A DNA stretch of 47,696 nucleotides from Lachnospiraceae bacterium JC7. GTDB lineage: Bacteria > Bacillota > Clostridia > Lachnospirales > Lachnospiraceae. The translations under genes were made by a program, and so were the position numbers. The notes beneath the pieces are model-generated. The model had not been told where the DNA came from and searched no databases. It saw only the letters and a list, made by a program, of their open reading frames with translations. Shown one piece after another: positions 36,521 to 44,251 of this stretch. The first letter of the stretch is position 1; each line of letters opens with the position of its first letter. The stretch spans positions 1 to 47,696 of the forward strand of contig ALYD01000025.1 of the NCBI GenBank assembly GCA_000513555.1, given 5' to 3'.

Positions 36521-37402
36521 TTAATCATCCTTCTTCTCTTTCTTCTCTATAGAAACAGTATCAAGTTTAAACTTGTATATACGGATCTTTTTGGTTATCT
36601 CAGTGTCGTCAGACTCTTCCTCATCACCATCTTCTTCAGTCAGCTCACGGCTCTTACTGCATTGCATCTTTAATTCCATTGCATACCTGTTTTCAATATC
36701 CAAATCTTCGGAACCGGACTCGGGATTTGCGACAGTTACTGTAAGAAGACCTGTTGAATCCATCTTCGCTGAGATATCAACAGAAAGCTGAGCAGTATCT
36801 CCTGAAGCATCAACTGTAATGCCCGATATTTTTGGATCTGACTCCCCTGCATTTTCCGTACCGCCGCCTTCCTCCGAATCATGGGCTGATTCTCTGAACC
36901 ATTTGAGATTGAATTCAGACGGATAAGAATCCGAAGCGGATGTTACAGCATCCTGTTTTTTCTGATAATAACTGACCTTGGAATCTTTAAGAAGAGACAG
37001 CATGATCCCTGTACCATCACTTATCAGAAGAGGTGCACTCTCATTACCTGAACCATCAACAGTAACCTGATAGAATTCCGGTCCTGAATAACTATAAGAG
37101 GTGGTGGTAACCTCATGCTCTATCCCATCCTCATCAACTTCTGTTTCGGTCTCTTCTGTAATAGTCAGAGTTTCTTTTACTTCGATGTACTCACTTTTCA
37201 GCTGCTTCTCCACCAGCTTCGTCGCAGAACGGACAGCATAATAGTTCTGGTCTTTTCTGCCAAAGCCGTCCAGTCTTCCTGCTGCCGCAGTTGCGCTTAA
37301 AAGTATCATGGATCCGGTGACTGCACAGACTGCGAAAAACAAAAGCGCCATCAGAAGAGTCGCTCCGCTATTCGATTTTAGTTTATTCACTACTGCGCTC
37401 AT
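36521..37402 (-). CDS. GspK/PilX-like prepilin without the +5 glutamate
   Basis: A 293-residue protein beginning with a short basic leader, NSG, then ATLLMALLFFAVCAVTGSMI. Cleavage after G13 would leave Met, not Glu, at +5; lack of this Glu is known for GspK, the tip-most pseudopilin of type II secretion. The rest is acidic and Ser/Glu-rich with a large non-conserved domain. It is followed at once by two more prepilin-like genes and the giant one, so the set resembles a GspI-J-K tip complex. AGAAGGT precedes the ATG. Confidence 0.72.
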   Translation of the reverse strand: MSAVVNKLKSNSGATLLMALLFFAVCAVTGSMILLSATAAAGRLDGFGRKDQNYYAVRSATKLVEKQLKSEYIEVKETLTITEETETEVDEDGIEHEVTTTSYSYSGPEFYQVTVDGSGNESAPLLISDGTGIMLSLLKDSKVSYYQKKQDAVTSASDSYPSEFNLKWFRESAHDSEEGGGTENAGESDPKISGITVDASGDTAQLSVDISAKMDSTGLLTVTVANPESGSEDLDIENRYAMELKMQCSKSRELTEEDGDEEESDDTEITKKIRIYKFKLDTVSIEKKEKKDD

Positions 37403-37509
37403 TTGTACCTTCTAGTCCATAACCTGCCGATTTTTCCGAATCGTCAGCTTTTCGTTCCGAACAGACGATTTTTCTCTATCAGCACCTTTTCAATTTAAAC
37501 TGCCGACTT

Positions 37510-38208
37510 CTATCCCTGCTCCGCTGCGATCGATTCCGCGATAGTCTCCAGCGAGTTCCTTTCAAGATTTGAAAAATCCGCCTTGCCGAGACCTATATAA
37601 TCACTCTTCTTTTTAGAATCCTCCATCACGAGTCCGGCTGTAGTCTGGGCTCCGATCAGGGTCTCATAGAAGGTGACTGTCATATTGCATTTCACGGGAC
37701 TGTTCAGCACACTTACATATTCATCCGTGTTTCTGTTGCTTACAGCAGAGATATTGACACTCCTTATCATGCAACGGTATCTGCTGTCATGAACCTTCTG
37801 GATTATATTTCTGCATATACGGTAATCCGATGCTGTAAAGCTGATGTTAATGTTTCTGCGGACAATGCTATCCTCCGCCACAGGTGTTTCAAATCCATAA
37901 TTGTATGTCTCTGCAAGAGGTACAAATATGGTATTCAGGAGGGCTGCCTCTGATTTGAAATTGTCATAAGTGGCTACAACACCTATCATGGTCTCCTGAT
38001 TTTCTGTTACCTCGTCTTTCATTGACTGGATCAGCTCAGCCTTGGATCTCTCGATGGTGATCTGTTCCTCTATCAGCGTGGTGTCTGCTTCCGTCACCCT
38101 CTCTTTTACCGGTAAATGAATAAATCTGTAGTATACAAGTCCCAGAAAGACGACTACCAGTATGAGCAGAAAAACCTTTTCAATTTTAGTAAATGGTCTG
38201 CTAAGCAT
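37510..38208 (-). CDS. pilO: PilO-like inner-membrane pilus assembly protein
   Basis: A 232-residue bitopic protein: a short cytoplasmic N-terminus, one membrane helix (about 11-28), a coiled-coil stretch (about 38-75) and a C-terminal ferredoxin-like domain, the layout of PilO/GspM. PilO partners with PilN to align the machinery. Identity rests on topology and gene order (M-N-O) rather than strong motifs. GAGGAG lies 9 bases before the ATG. It is 26 bases after pilN and 107 before the GspK-like gene. Confidence 0.72.
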   Translation of the reverse strand: MLSRPFTKIEKVFLLILVVVFLGLVYYRFIHLPVKERVTEADTTLIEEQITIERSKAELIQSMKDEVTENQETMIGVVATYDNFKSEAALLNTIFVPLAETYNYGFETPVAEDSIVRRNINISFTASDYRICRNIIQKVHDSRYRCMIRSVNISAVSNRNTDEYVSVLNSPVKCNMTVTFYETLIGAQTTAGLVMEDSKKKSDYIGLGKADFSNLERNSLETIAESIAAEQG

Positions 38209-38234
38209 AGTTTCTACTCCTCATCCTTTGTATG

Positions 38235-39338
38235 TTATCCTAACGGTGAACCGCCCTGTATCGAAACTCCGTTTCCGAAAGTACTGAAATTCGGAGTATC
38301 TATCACAACATTCTGAAGAGCGTTGCCTCCTCCAGATTGTGCGGCCGCAGCCTGTTGCTGTGCTGCTGCCTGAGCCGCCGCGGCCTGCTGCTGTGCTGCT
38401 GCGGCCTGCTGCTGTGCTGCTGCCTGTGAGTTTGTCTTCGATCCTGATTTCGAACCTGAGGAACCGGAAGATTTACCTGAACTGCTGCCATTCGAGCTGC
38501 CTGAACCAGAGCTGTTTTTCTTTGATCCGCTGTCAGACTTACTGCTGCTCTTTTTTTCCTCTGAACTCTCGGTCTTACTGCTGTCTGCTGCTGCGGTTTC
38601 CGGCTCCGTCCTCTGTATCTCCATGATGTAAGGAACGTAAGCATTATCCCCTACCGCAAGACCTGTAGGACTTGCGTCAAGATACGCATCCACGACCTCA
38701 CTGTTTCCGCTTGAAACCGCCGCCTCCACCTCTTCAGGTGAACGGAAATGAACAGTGATGGCCGCGTCCACATACTGAGGAACTATGACATTGCCATCAG
38801 CATCCAGAACAGCCTTACTGTAATTCTGATCTACCGTGCTTGCAGTCTGGGCAGTCACATAATTTATATATTCTGATTCCTCTAGCGATCTGATGATCTC
38901 CGGAAGTCGGTTCGCATCATCGATCCCCAGTTTTATATCCGCAATGTTTCCGGTAACGCTGGCACTCTGGATGGCACCGATATCATGAATACGCTCATCA
39001 ATGATGTTAAGCATGGTAACCATATCCTGAGCGGCGGACTCATCCGTGTTCATGTAGCTGTTTCCGTAATGGCTGTATTCCGCACGAACATCGGAAAACT
39101 CATTGTTCTTTTCCTGAATCTCCTGGAGTTCCTGCAGTTTCTGTCTATAGATCTGCTCGGCATGATCCGCCTTACTCAGTTCCTCATAGACACCGTATTT
39201 TGTGAAAAAGAACAGGCACACCAGATAAACTGCGAACAGCACAAGAGTGAAGGCGAGATTCTTCACCTTCCTCTTCTTGTACATCAGATTTATTTGTTTC
39301 TTATAAGGATACTTTTTATCCGTTTTTGCGATAGCCAA
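38235..39338 (-). CDS. pilN: PilN-like pilus assembly protein with Ser- and Gln/Ala-rich tail
   Basis: A 367-residue protein with a basic N-terminus, one membrane helix (about 27-46), a coiled coil (about 50-80) and a PilN-like periplasmic-type domain to about 240. The C-terminal 120 residues are low complexity: Ser/Lys/Gly-rich, then runs of Gln and Ala, then a Gly-rich end. The start is TTG at 39338, chosen because AGGGGGC lies 7 bases upstream; an ATG 13 codons earlier lacks a site. PilN normally binds PilM by its cytoplasmic N-terminus. The tail is an extension not usual in PilN. Confidence 0.72.
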   Translation of the reverse strand: MAIAKTDKKYPYKKQINLMYKKRKVKNLAFTLVLFAVYLVCLFFFTKYGVYEELSKADHAEQIYRQKLQELQEIQEKNNEFSDVRAEYSHYGNSYMNTDESAAQDMVTMLNIIDERIHDIGAIQSASVTGNIADIKLGIDDANRLPEIIRSLEESEYINYVTAQTASTVDQNYSKAVLDADGNVIVPQYVDAAITVHFRSPEEVEAAVSSGNSEVVDAYLDASPTGLAVGDNAYVPYIMEIQRTEPETAAADSSKTESSEEKKSSSKSDSGSKKNSSGSGSSNGSSSGKSSGSSGSKSGSKTNSQAAAQQQAAAAQQQAAAAQAAAQQQAAAAQSGGGNALQNVVIDTPNFSTFGNGVSIQGGSPLG

Positions 39339-39401
39339 ATAAATGCCCCCTATACATAAACATGAGTTACAGACCATGAAGTGAATGCTTTACTGCTTCA
39401 C

Positions 39402-40838
39402 TTACAGTTCACCCACGTTTCCTCTGCTCAGCTGTTCCGTAAGCTCTTCTATGGATTTTAATGTACTTTCCTGAACAGCCTTTGTTTCCTTTTCTATATT
39501 CTCCTCTTTCGAGGAAATATCTTCTTTTCTGTTCCTGTCTTCAGGTTCACTGTCATCGAGTCTCACAAGTATCTCGTCACGATCCTCTAATCTGTGGAGC
39601 TTTTCTTCGTCGCCACTCTCTTTCTTTGCGGAACCATCTCTGCCTTCAGCTTCTGCAGGCTTATCCGCCCCGTTCACTGCTGAACCGCCGGACTTAAGTG
39701 CATCTTCTCCAGAATCACCTGATCCTGCCAATGTTTCCGTATCGACGTTCTTTTTCTCCACATCCTCTTTCTCTGCCGTATCATAGCTTTCATGACACCT
39801 TGAGATATCCGAGATTTCCTCTTCTGAAAGGGGCTCCGCCTCTTCATCAGGATCCAGTGTTATTCCATAGCTATGAGGGCTCAGGTTGAAAATGTCCCTC
39901 ATGCTCTCATCTTTGGTGCCGTTGAGTACGCTCAGCGGTCTCACCGGAATGTTCAGTGTCTCCGAAAGGATCTGTACCAGCCTCCTGATATTTCCGGAAC
40001 CTCCGAAATAGTACAGTGTATCGATAGTGTTCGCTGTGTTACTGTAGCTGTAGAAATTCAGAGCTCTCATGATCTCTACTGCTCTGCTCTCATAAAGCTG
40101 AACCAGCTTTTCATGAGTCTGGATATCGTCCACATTCTCCTCTTCAGAGATACGGGCAATATGAACATCGGTGCCGGTTATGGATGATATGGTCTCCGCA
40201 AATGAATATCCTCCGGGTTCCAGACTCCTCGTAACATCATATACACCATGATTGTAAAAATGGATCTTGAAGCTCTGATCTCCCATATCAAGGATCGCAT
40301 AGTCCTTATCCCTCTGGACACTGTATAACTGATTATATCTTATCAGTATCCGCTGAATTCCTATCACATCCGGAACCAGCCCGACTGCATTGAGCCTTGC
40401 ATTCTTCGCGAGAGTTCTGTACCTCTCGATCAGTTCCTTGCTGCAGGCCACAGCAAGCAGCTTCATGTTTTTATCACTTCGTTCTATCACCGCATAGTCA
40501 TAGAAATATTTGTCCGTATTGTCCGAAATGTAATCATGAAACTCAAAGGGAAGGTTCAGATCCAGCTGCTTCACAGTCATGACAGGCAGCTCAACAGTAC
40601 GTACATAAACACCGCTTACAGGTACACTGAAAATAACATTTCTACAGCGTATCTTATGAGCTTTAAATGTATCCCTCAGAAATTCTGCCATGGCGTCCCA
40701 GAACTGTATCATGCCGCCTCTGACAGCATTGTCAGGAACATTCTCATAAAAGAACTCTGTGATCTTTCCCTTTACAATATATGAAACCTTTATCCGATAA
40801 TCGCCGATATCTATTCCGACAACCTTCGCGTTCTTCAT
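39402..40838 (-). CDS. pilM: PilM-like actin-fold pilus assembly ATPase-like protein
   Basis: A 478-residue cytoplasmic protein. The first about 335 residues have the actin/FtsA-like fold of PilM: GIDIGDYRIKVSY at the N-terminus (phosphate-1), YAILDMGDQS (phosphate-2) and YYFGGSGNIRRL (adenosine motif). Residues about 335-478 form a charged, Glu/Asp/Ser/Lys-rich extension absent from ordinary PilM (about 350 residues). It is 31 bases after pilD and 63 before pilN. GAGGT precedes the ATG. Confidence 0.82.
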   Translation of the reverse strand: MKNAKVVGIDIGDYRIKVSYIVKGKITEFFYENVPDNAVRGGMIQFWDAMAEFLRDTFKAHKIRCRNVIFSVPVSGVYVRTVELPVMTVKQLDLNLPFEFHDYISDNTDKYFYDYAVIERSDKNMKLLAVACSKELIERYRTLAKNARLNAVGLVPDVIGIQRILIRYNQLYSVQRDKDYAILDMGDQSFKIHFYNHGVYDVTRSLEPGGYSFAETISSITGTDVHIARISEEENVDDIQTHEKLVQLYESRAVEIMRALNFYSYSNTANTIDTLYYFGGSGNIRRLVQILSETLNIPVRPLSVLNGTKDESMRDIFNLSPHSYGITLDPDEEAEPLSEEEISDISRCHESYDTAEKEDVEKKNVDTETLAGSGDSGEDALKSGGSAVNGADKPAEAEGRDGSAKKESGDEEKLHRLEDRDEILVRLDDSEPEDRNRKEDISSKEENIEKETKAVQESTLKSIEELTEQLSRGNVGEL

Positions 40839-40869
40839 CCCCGAACCTCATACATCATATAAAACAACC

Positions 40870-41748
40870 TTAAACCAATAGACTAGTATACCAAATTATA
40901 AAATCGCTTCCTATCGTGATAGAAACCAAAGATGCCACCGAAATCGCCGGACCAAAAGGGATTTTTTCCTTTTTCAGGCAAAAAACAAACAGGATTCCTA
41001 CGATACTGCTCAAAAACAAATTAAAAAATGCAACAAATGTACTCATGTAAAGTCCGGTCATAAACAGCAGTTTAATGTCTCCGCCCCCCAAAGATTCTTT
41101 TCCCGACACTTTATCGAAGATCAGCGACACTATCATCATAAAAAGCGCCACCGATAATCCGCTGACCAGGCCCTCGGAAAAGTCCCTTATGAGATATGAA
41201 AAAAACGTCATCCCTATGAAATCTCCCAAAACATTGTCCCCCGCCACAGGATAAAGCTCCGGCGAAAGGAGGCTCATGAGCCCCACTCCCTTTGTATATG
41301 TGATAAAAGGAAGTGTCAGTAGCCACCAAAGTATACCAGCGACATGAAATCTGTCAGGTATGGTATATGTCTTAAGATCCACCAGACTCAATCCGGCAAG
41401 TATCACCGCAAGCCCCATATACCTTAAGGCATAAAATGAAATGTCGTACTTAAATACAAATAAAACAAAAAGTCCGCCCAGCAACAGTTCCACCCATGTG
41501 GACTCTGAACTTATCTTTGCTCCGCAATGTCTGCATTTGCCTCCGGAACTTATATAGGATATGACCGGAAACAGATCCATAACTCCCAGCCGGTGATTGC
41601 AGATATCACAATGAGAGCGTCCCTTCAGAACCCCCTCCTTCTTAACTATGCGCCACGCCACGCAATCTATGAAACTTCCGAAAACAGTCCCTAAGATAAA
41701 TGCTATGACGAGAATATATATCATCAAACCTATACTTGTATGGTACAT
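40870..41748 (-). CDS. pilD: Type IV prepilin peptidase
   Basis: A 292-residue polytopic membrane aspartyl protease with N-methyltransferase domain. It cleaves prepilin leaders after Gly and methylates the new N-terminus. Zinc-binding cysteines are C47/C50 and C72/C75 (CDIC and CRHC). The catalytic aspartates are D124 in SLVDLKTYTIPD and D224 in GGGDIKLLF. Eight or so hydrophobic helices are visible. It heads the pilus operon; the four prepilin-like products downstream are its presumed substrates. AAGGAAG precedes the ATG. Confidence 0.93.
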   Translation of the reverse strand: MYHTSIGLMIYILVIAFILGTVFGSFIDCVAWRIVKKEGVLKGRSHCDICNHRLGVMDLFPVISYISSGGKCRHCGAKISSESTWVELLLGGLFVLFVFKYDISFYALRYMGLAVILAGLSLVDLKTYTIPDRFHVAGILWWLLTLPFITYTKGVGLMSLLSPELYPVAGDNVLGDFIGMTFFSYLIRDFSEGLVSGLSVALFMMIVSLIFDKVSGKESLGGGDIKLLFMTGLYMSTFVAFFNLFLSSIVGILFVFCLKKEKIPFGPAISVASLVSITIGSDFIIWYTSLLV

Positions 41749-41763
41749 ATATGCTTCCTTAAT

Positions 41764-41784
41764 ATTATCGACTGAATCGATAAT
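41764..41784. promoter_or_regulatory. Inverted repeat directly upstream of pilD
   Basis: A perfect 8-bp inverted repeat, ATTATCGA and TCGATAAT, with a 5-base spacer lies about 16 bases before the pilD start. It could be an operator or an mRNA hairpin near the ribosome binding site. Confidence 0.45.
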
Positions 41785-41956
41785 TTCTCTTATCTCATAT
41801 ATCGGACAACTATAAATACTTTATAAAAATAATTTTTTATTTCCATTAATTTTTACATTTCCCTACCAATAATACGCCTATAAATCACAAAAAAATTGAG
41901 AAATTCTTTCAAAACTTAATGTTTTTACCGATTTGTTAAAATTTCAGATTACTTGT
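41785..41956. other. AT-rich divergent intergenic region between pilD and the secreted-protein gene
   Basis: The pilD to secreted-protein gap is 349 bases and very AT-rich. It must contain the pilus operon promoter on the minus strand, but I find no minus-strand -35/-10 pair that is clearly better than chance. The plus-strand promoter and leader hairpin at its right end are listed separately. Confidence 0.5.
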
Positions 41957-41983
41957 TTGAATTTAATGCACATGTGCTATACT
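41957..41983 (+). promoter_or_regulatory. Predicted promoter of the secreted-protein gene
   Basis: TTGAAT (41957-41962), a 15-base spacer and TATACT (41978-41983) with TG one base before the -10. The extended -10 compensates for the short spacer. Transcription would start near 41990, leaving a leader of about 108 nt. Confidence 0.6.
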
Positions 41984-42027
41984 CTAACTGTTGCATGATA
42001 AGTTTTAGTATAGAAAAGCTTACATGT

Positions 42028-42074
42028 AACGTCAGTCCTTCAAAAATCTAAAATAATCAAATCGGGCTGGCGTT
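42028..42074 (+). promoter_or_regulatory. 5' UTR stem of the secreted-protein mRNA
   Basis: An 11-bp stem with two G-T pairs (42028-42038 with 42064-42074) encloses a 25-base A-rich loop. It ends 10 bases before the AAGGAGGGG ribosome binding site, so it does not hide it. A role in mRNA stability or regulation is inference. Confidence 0.45.
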
Positions 42075-42097
42075 CCCAGAATAAGGAGGGGTTAGAT

Positions 42098-42658
42098 ATG
42101 AAGTTGAAAAATGTATTAGCAGCAGGAATTGCATCACTTATGATTGCAGGATCAGCAATGACAGCCATGGCAGGACAGTGGATGCAGTACGGTGGATCAT
42201 GGTTCTACCTTAACAATTACGGCACATTTACTACAAATCAGTGGGTAGGAAACTACTATCTCGGACCTACAGGCGCTATGCTCACAAACACATGGACACC
42301 TGATGGATATTTCGTAGGTGCTGACGGAAAGTGGATTCCTAATGCAGCATCCGGCGACGTTAACAACAGCCTCTCACACATCGGAACATATCAGTGGGCA
42401 TATACAAAGAGCCCTAGCGGCAGCGTTCAGTATGCATACTACACAGATACACGTCAGGTATCTATAAACAACGATAAGTCACTTACAGTCATCCAGAGCA
42501 CAAACGGTGTAGCCGGTGCTACTTCACAGGTTTCATTCCTCGGAACAAACCAGTACGTAAGTGTAATCAACGGACTTAAGTACTCATTCCCATCTTCAAT
42601 CGAGCTTGTTATCACTGACACTCAGGGCAATGAGATGCACTACGCAAAGATCGCTTAA
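42098..42658 (+). CDS. Secreted protein with cell-wall-binding-like aromatic repeats
   Basis: A 186-residue protein with a signal peptide (hydrophobic 6-23, cleavage predicted after AMA at residue 25). The mature N-terminus, about 26-82, has repeats resembling choline-/cell-wall-binding repeats: WMQYGGSWFYLNNYGTF, NQWVGNYYLGPTGAM and PDGYFVGADGKW. The C-terminal half (about 95-186) is a Ser/Thr/Gly-rich beta domain I do not recognise. Codon use and the strong AAGGAGGGG site suggest high expression. It has its own promoter and terminator, and is divergent from the pilus operon. Confidence 0.82.
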   Translation: MKLKNVLAAGIASLMIAGSAMTAMAGQWMQYGGSWFYLNNYGTFTTNQWVGNYYLGPTGAMLTNTWTPDGYFVGADGKWIPNAASGDVNNSLSHIGTYQWAYTKSPSGSVQYAYYTDTRQVSINNDKSLTVIQSTNGVAGATSQVSFLGTNQYVSVINGLKYSFPSSIELVITDTQGNEMHYAKIA

Positions 42659-42708
42659 TATATAAGCTGCATCGGGCATCACTGCCCGAACACCTTATCC
42701 CATAAAAG

Positions 42709-42739
42709 AAGGTTCTGAGATATCACATCTCAGAACCTT
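42709..42739. terminator. Bidirectional intrinsic terminator
   Basis: A perfect 13-bp stem (42709-42721 with 42727-42739) with a 5-base loop sits between convergent genes; T-rich sequence follows on the plus strand and AAAAG precedes it. A smaller 7-bp hairpin (TCGGGCA/TGCCCGA, about 42672-42689) lies before it. Confidence 0.82.
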
Positions 42740-42763
42740 TAGTTTATTGCAGCATTTACTGTT

Positions 42764-43288
42764 TCAGACCACCCGGTCATACGTAGGCTTTTCTTCATCC
42801 AGTACATACACTTCCTTGGCCCGCTGACCCTTCACCGAAGCAGAACTCTCTGCATAGCGGGTTCCGAATCTATGAGCGACATCGGAATGATTTATCTTTG
42901 CGTTTCTCAGTTCCTCTTCAGTCTTGGCATCACGAAGTATGCGTTTATACTCCTTCATTTCCTGCTCTCTCTCAGCAACCTTACGATAGGTTTGAGGATC
43001 GTACTGCTGAAGATAGGCTTTTTCACTTGGAGTCAACACATCTCCATTTCTGACCTTACGCTTCAGACCATCAAGACTTATTTCATTGGGGCGTTCAAAC
43101 ACGATCCTGTTATTCTTTGCCTCTTCTGAATCTTCATCCTGAAAATCCTTCGCTTCCGACTTGTTTGACTGATCAAGCTTGTTGTTGTTTCTGCTGCGCA
43201 TCTCCAAATACTGTTGCCAGCGACTCTCCGTACTGATACGTTCAAGGTTATCGTACCTGGCAACGCCTTCTACTGCCTGATAACTCAT
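42764..43288 (-). CDS. Hypothetical charged coiled-coil-like protein
   Basis: A 174-residue soluble protein rich in Glu, Lys, Arg, Asn and Gln, with no signal peptide or membrane segment. Predicted helices run through most of it, with one recognisable conserved-looking stretch, LKRKVRNGDVLTPSEKAYLQQYDP, in the middle. I do not recognise the family. The start at 43288 is chosen for a strong AAGGAGG site; the frame is open 17 codons upstream. It is next to the CheC gene on the same strand, 155 bases away. Function is unknown. Confidence 0.75.
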   Translation of the reverse strand: MSYQAVEGVARYDNLERISTESRWQQYLEMRSRNNNKLDQSNKSEAKDFQDEDSEEAKNNRIVFERPNEISLDGLKRKVRNGDVLTPSEKAYLQQYDPQTYRKVAEREQEMKEYKRILRDAKTEEELRNAKINHSDVAHRFGTRYAESSASVKGQRAKEVYVLDEEKPTYDRVV

Positions 43289-43443
43289 AGGGGTACCTCC
43301 TTGTATTAAGCGTGCCGCACTCCTTTGCAGCATTACCATGTATACACACGATTCTATCTATATATTATAATTTATTGTACTATAAAAAATATAAATAGAA
43401 AACCCCTTATATATTATTTTGACCTGTCGATGCTATTTAAATT

Positions 43444-44055
43444 TTAAATTTGTCCGGCCTTTTTCTTTAAAGTAAATTTATCGACCATCTCTAAAGCAAA
43501 GGAAACCGGATAAAGCTGTACCATAGTCGAATGAATAAGGTCGCCTATTTCCATCTTGAAAGCAACCTTAACAAACATATCCTGTGGTGAAGCAAAGATC
43601 TTTTCAAATGTCTTTACACTGTCTACATCGATCTTACATACTTCTGGAGGGCTTATATCCACCATACGGTCAAGAAGAGTCGCAAGAGATGTTGCAGAGG
43701 CTCCCATCATCTGGTTCATGGCTTCGGAAATGGCGCTGAGATGAAGATCGCTGACCTCTCCTTCACGATTGGTTCCATCACCGCCCATCATAAGATCCGT
43801 AATGGCTATAACATCCGGCTGCTGAAGGATAAATACATTATTTCCGTCAAGTCCCACGATGTAATGGATCTGAACGAAAATACATGTTCTCTCATAGTCA
43901 TCCAATGCCGCACTACGATTGATGATACTAACTCCGGGTGTGGTGATATTAACGGGAAGATTCACCAGCTTACTTAAATTAGTTGCTGCATTACCCATAC
44001 TGATATTTGCGATCTCACCCAAAATATCTTTCTGCTCACTTAATAATTCACTCAT
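43444..44055 (-). CDS. cheC: CheC-family CheY-P phosphatase
   Basis: A 203-residue CheC-type phosphatase with both active sites visible, each matching D/S-x3-E-x2-N: D10-E14-N17 in DILGEIAN and S107-E111-N114 in SAISEAMN. CheC dephosphorylates CheY-P and, with CheD, tunes adaptation in Firmicutes. There is no FliN domain, so it is not FliY. It stands apart from any chemotaxis operon in the window; no cheA, cheW, cheD or flagellar gene is nearby. GAGGGAA precedes the ATG. The stand-alone receiver at 8954 is a possible but distant substrate. Confidence 0.88.
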   Translation of the reverse strand: MSELLSEQKDILGEIANISMGNAATNLSKLVNLPVNITTPGVSIINRSAALDDYERTCIFVQIHYIVGLDGNNVFILQQPDVIAITDLMMGGDGTNREGEVSDLHLSAISEAMNQMMGASATSLATLLDRMVDISPPEVCKIDVDSVKTFEKIFASPQDMFVKVAFKMEIGDLIHSTMVQLYPVSFALEMVDKFTLKKKAGQI

Positions 44056-44251
44056 TCGCGTTCCCTCGATAATACTCTATACGTCCACAGTAACTATATG
44101 AAGACTCATCAAATACAGACATTCCAAAACATCCCCTGTGAATACACAGACAATCTCCGTCACTCAAGTCTTCTATATATACTTATCGGTTAAAGCATTG
44201 GCATAATAAGAAAAATCAAAAAAAATATTAAATTCGCAGATTATTAATTTT

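Noticed and set aside
43286..43296. GTACCCCTATG resembling the 16-bp LuxR-type motif
   Set aside because: It matches 11 bases but coincides with a ribosome binding site and start codon and lacks the other half of the dyad.
44182..44190. Sigma-28-like -10 (ACCGATAAG) upstream of cheC
   Set aside because: The -10 is good on the minus strand but no TAAA-type -35 is found at the right distance.
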